From: CBDCVN01 sp965223045
GTDB taxonomy: Bacteria > Deinococcota > Deinococci > Deinococcales > Trueperaceae
Assembly (NCBI GenBank): GCA_965223045.1
Contig: CBDCVN010000013.1
Coordinates: 3,286,001 to 3,350,000 of the forward strand
Reading direction: 5' to 3'
Length of the DNA stretch: 64,000 bases
Below the pieces are notes generated by a model that worked only from the letters and a program-made list of their open reading frames with translations, made no database searches and was not told the DNA's origin. Below are positions 61,716 to 64,000 of this stretch, piece by piece; the stretch's first letter is position 1, and each line of letters starts with the position of its first letter. The position numbers and the translations under genes are program-made.

Positions 61716-61815
61716 AATTTAAATTTATTAAAAGTGACGACTTCTTAATCTCATGCCATGCTGACTCAGGTTTACAAGCTAAGTGAGTTTGGAGATAGAG
61801 TTTCATAAATTACCT

Positions 61816-62091
61816 TTATTGTATTCTTAGCTTTGCTCTGTATATCCAATTTAATAGGAAAAGGACACCCAGCAAAATCAAAGGACCAGAAATTGCCAAA
61901 TAAGCACTCCAATGTAGTCTTTCCCAGCTCAAAACTATGTAGAGCAATGCTAAAGCAATAAACAGAACCGCACCAAACCATTCCCAACGCCATGCTATAA
62001 CTAATGCAATTACAACAATGTACAATGGAACTAGATGGATTAGTAGAGCAAGAATTGTTTCCCAAAAGCCATAACCTTCGTTGCACAGCAT
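61816..62091 (-). CDS. Small membrane protein, probably N-terminally shortened
   Basis: 91 residues, three helices: FWETILALLIHLVPLYIVVI then ALVIAWRWEWFG, AVLFIALALLYIVLSW and YLAISGPLILLGVLFLLNWI. The HLVP, AWRWEW and HWSAYL..SGP phrases recall a group of ~140-residue membrane proteins with an extra first helix, missing here. Divergent from the ABC transporter genes. Function unknown. Confidence 0.5.
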   Translation of the reverse strand: MLCNEGYGFWETILALLIHLVPLYIVVIALVIAWRWEWFGAVLFIALALLYIVLSWERLHWSAYLAISGPLILLGVLFLLNWIYRAKLRIQ

Positions 62092-62224
62092 TTCTCTTAA
62101 CTCTGTGGTTTACTAGTAATGATGAAGAGCCTCAACATACTTGCACATCTCCACACTTTCCCAAAGAATCTATTGTTATTATGAAAGACAAGATGAATTC
62201 AAAAAAATTGATTGTTTTTAGCCC

Positions 62225-63205
62225 ATGAACAAGAAAAAGATTTCTTCTCAAGACCCCCTAGCAGCTATCAGTATTAATAACTTAAGCAAGTATTATGGAA
62301 AGCGGCCTGTACTTAGTAAACTAACTTTTAATGTTAAAGCAGGAGAAGTTTATGCATTAGTTGGCCCTAATGGGGCAGGTAAAACCACAGTCATACGCCT
62401 TATAACTGGTTTAGCTTTCCCAACTTCGGGTAGTGTGCGCTTGTTAGGAAAAGATCCTATTTTAAACTCTCAAACTAAGCGAGATCTAGGAGCTGTAGTG
62501 GAAGCACCTGCTGCTTTTTACCCTTATTTAAGTGGACGAGAAAACTTACGCTTGCATGCTAGGTTGGCGGGTCGTGTAGATAGGAAACGTATAGATGAGG
62601 TTTTGGACATAATGGAATTAAGTAATGCTGCTGAACGTAAAGTAGGTGTTTATAGCCTTGGTATGCGTCAAAGATTAGGTGTTGCTGCAGCAATACTAAC
62701 TAAACCTGCTGTACTTATTTTAGATGAGCCTGCTAGTGGTATGGACCCTTTGAGTTTACATTTGGTGCACCGTGTATTACAAGAAGCTGCTGAACGTGGA
62801 GCAGCTGTTTTACTATCTACCCATCATCTAGATGAAGTGGTGGCTTACTGTACTAAAGTAGGTATTCTGGAGGAAGGAGAATTAATAGATGAAGTGCTCT
62901 TATCAAATTTGCGAGGACGTTACCGTATAAAAGTGGATAAAACTGCCGAGGCTATTGTGGCTTTGCAAAGCCAACCTTTTGTAGAGCATGCACAAGCTCG
63001 AGCCGCAGATATAGTCTTTAGATTAAACGATGAAAGTAGCTTAGGTAAGCTAACAAAGGCACTTAGTAATGGCAACATTCAAATCCTTGAACTTAGGCCT
63101 GACTTTTTTGACCTAAAGAACTACTATGCTGAAAGGGTAACAGATTACACTGATGCCAAGAACTCACCGGTAACAGAAGGGGTATCTAATGTGGCAACTT
63201 CTTAA
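62225..63205 (+). CDS. ABC transporter ATP-binding protein (ABC-2 exporter)
   Basis: 326 residues. Walker A GPNGAGKTTVIR near 56, signature YSLGMRQRLGVAAA near 148, Walker B AVLILDEPASGMDP near 166, and the switch His in LLSTHHLDEV. The C-terminal ~90 residues (IKVDKTAEAIVALQSQPFVE) form the regulatory tail common to ABC-2 exporters. It pairs with the membrane protein that overlaps it by 17 bp. Substrate unknown. Confidence 0.94.
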   Translation: MNKKKISSQDPLAAISINNLSKYYGKRPVLSKLTFNVKAGEVYALVGPNGAGKTTVIRLITGLAFPTSGSVRLLGKDPILNSQTKRDLGAVVEAPAAFYPYLSGRENLRLHARLAGRVDRKRIDEVLDIMELSNAAERKVGVYSLGMRQRLGVAAAILTKPAVLILDEPASGMDPLSLHLVHRVLQEAAERGAAVLLSTHHLDEVVAYCTKVGILEEGELIDEVLLSNLRGRYRIKVDKTAEAIVALQSQPFVEHAQARAADIVFRLNDESSLGKLTKALSNGNIQILELRPDFFDLKNYYAERVTDYTDAKNSPVTEGVSNVATS

Positions 63206-63962
63206 CATTGAATGGGGCAAGTTGTGGCGTCTAGCAAGTGTACGCTTAAGTCTTATCTTATTTATCTTTTTCCCGATAGTTTGGGCCTATGCTCCTGGTG
63301 TTATAGATATTTATGGATTTTATGTTATTTCAGCTTATCAAGTACCTGCCCTTTCATTACTGTCTTCAATGGAGTTTTTGCTGCCACTACTAGTGGCAAT
63401 TGTTAGTGCTTCTCTTTTAGGGGTAGAGGTGAGTCACCATACCTTGCCCACAGTACTTTTACGCCCAGTATCGCGTTCCAAATGGTTCTTGGCTAAACTA
63501 ACCATAGCAGTGCTTTTTCCTTTTATATTGCTAGCTTTTCTACTAGGTGCATCTTTACTAATTGCTTTCCCTTACGGCTATAGCGCTTTTATTGGTGGTA
63601 CAGGCTTAGGAGCAGGTGAGTTAGTGGGTGTAGGAGAAATGTTTCCCTTAACAGCTCTAAAAGAGCTAGGTGTTGCCTACACTTTAGCTGCCACTAGTCT
63701 TGTACCTATTAGTTGTTTAGCTATGTTTTTTACAGTGGTTTTTGGTCAAGGAGTAAGTGGAGCCTTAGCTACAATTGCCCTACTCATTTTTATGAGGCTT
63801 TTAGTGGTATGGCCACAGCTCGAGCGCTACCTATTAACCACTCACCTCAACGCCTATATTCATCCTACAGAAAGCCTAGGTTGGACGCTTGCATGGCTAG
63901 GCATTTATGGCTCCATTTTTGCAGCTTGGGCAATGTTTATTTTTGAGCGGAAAGACTTTTAG
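63189..63962 (+). CDS. ABC-2 type transporter permease
   Basis: 257 residues with six hydrophobic helices, starting WQLLNIEWGKLWRLASVRLS. PVSRSKWFLAKLTIAVLFPF is the conserved segment after the second helix (LLRPVSR), and LGVAYTLAATSLVPISCLAM lies in the middle. It forms the membrane part of the exporter with the ATPase encoded immediately upstream (17-bp overlap). Complete, ending 38 bp from the window edge. Confidence 0.9.
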   Translation: MWQLLNIEWGKLWRLASVRLSLILFIFFPIVWAYAPGVIDIYGFYVISAYQVPALSLLSSMEFLLPLLVAIVSASLLGVEVSHHTLPTVLLRPVSRSKWFLAKLTIAVLFPFILLAFLLGASLLIAFPYGYSAFIGGTGLGAGELVGVGEMFPLTALKELGVAYTLAATSLVPISCLAMFFTVVFGQGVSGALATIALLIFMRLLVVWPQLERYLLTTHLNAYIHPTESLGWTLAWLGIYGSIFAAWAMFIFERKDF

Positions 63963-64000
63963 TAACCGCAGCTACCGCTTCATCTACAGTATCAACGCAC
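63937..64000 (-). CDS. Possible 3' end of a minus-strand gene
   Basis: The minus strand from the right edge reads CVDTVDEAVAAVTKSLSAQK to a TAA at 63939-63937, overlapping the permease end. The VDTVDEAVAAV phrase looks like a real protein C-terminus, but only 20 codons are visible. Confidence 0.3.
   Translation of the reverse strand, partial: CVDTVDEAVAAVTKSLSAQK

Noticed and set aside
1..64000. tRNA, rRNA or riboswitches
   Set aside because: I looked for the usual conserved stretches and saw none; a covariance-model search would settle this.

Overview
The window reads as chromosomal DNA of a low-GC (roughly 38 % by eye) diderm bacterium. The diderm reading rests on several lipoproteins with lipoboxes and a signal-peptide protein that ends like an outer-membrane beta-barrel. 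Two further signs fit a Deinococcota-type lineage, but only as a guess. A pseudopilin operon runs in the order FimT/PilV/PilW/PilX-like and resembles the Thermus pilA-comZ cluster. Several genes have a -10 box (TANNNT) only 6-7 nt before the ATG, the leaderless arrangement known from Deinococcus. No rRNA or tRNA genes were recognised. The palindrome GCTCGAGC is strongly over-represented in host DNA and absent from every intact insertion sequence.

Layout. 1-7.1 kb: the end of an unknown gene, an IS630 scrap, then housekeeping and accessory enzymes (TIGR01777 epimerase, glutamine amidotransferase, P-loop kinase-like protein, DUF2071 protein, malic enzyme). 7.1-16.9 kb, minus strand: two paralogous modules, each a roughly 1,180-residue Ser/Thr kinase-NTPase-TPR protein followed by a secreted lipoprotein. 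17.3-21.2 kb, plus strand: S41 peptidase-like protein, DHH phosphoesterase, prfA and an overlapping Nudix gene. 21.2-25.2 kb, minus strand: pentapeptide/channel protein, wecB, a broken toxin-antitoxin pair and a beta-barrel-like protein. 25.3-29.2 kb, plus strand: Rpn remnant, OleC-like adenylating enzyme and a GH10 xylanase. 29.3-34.3 kb, minus strand: a third lipoprotein and the pseudopilin operon, whose last gene carries a haem-type CxxCH motif.

34.5-62 kb is an accessory region full of insertion sequences: IS5 (one partial, one full), IS630, ISAs1, IS607, IS3 and IS701, plus MITEs and remnants. It holds an alternating array of DUF4386 membrane proteins and zinc-free MDR oxidoreductases, an MscS channel, an HDAC-family protein, a GC-rich patch (52.5-54.7 kb) and many broken genes. 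Several broken genes can be rebuilt exactly across the insertions: an alpha/beta hydrolase split by IS3 and IS607, an MDR gene split by IS630 and a 254-bp element, an acyltransferase split by ISAs1, and a 67-codon gene split by IS5. The window ends with an ABC-2 type exporter (62.2-64 kb).

I found no CRISPR array and no clear defence island. The most unusual signals are the iterated palindrome, the paired kinase-lipoprotein modules with degenerate P-loops, the haem-motif pseudopilin, and a roughly 105-bp upstream module shared by three accessory loci.
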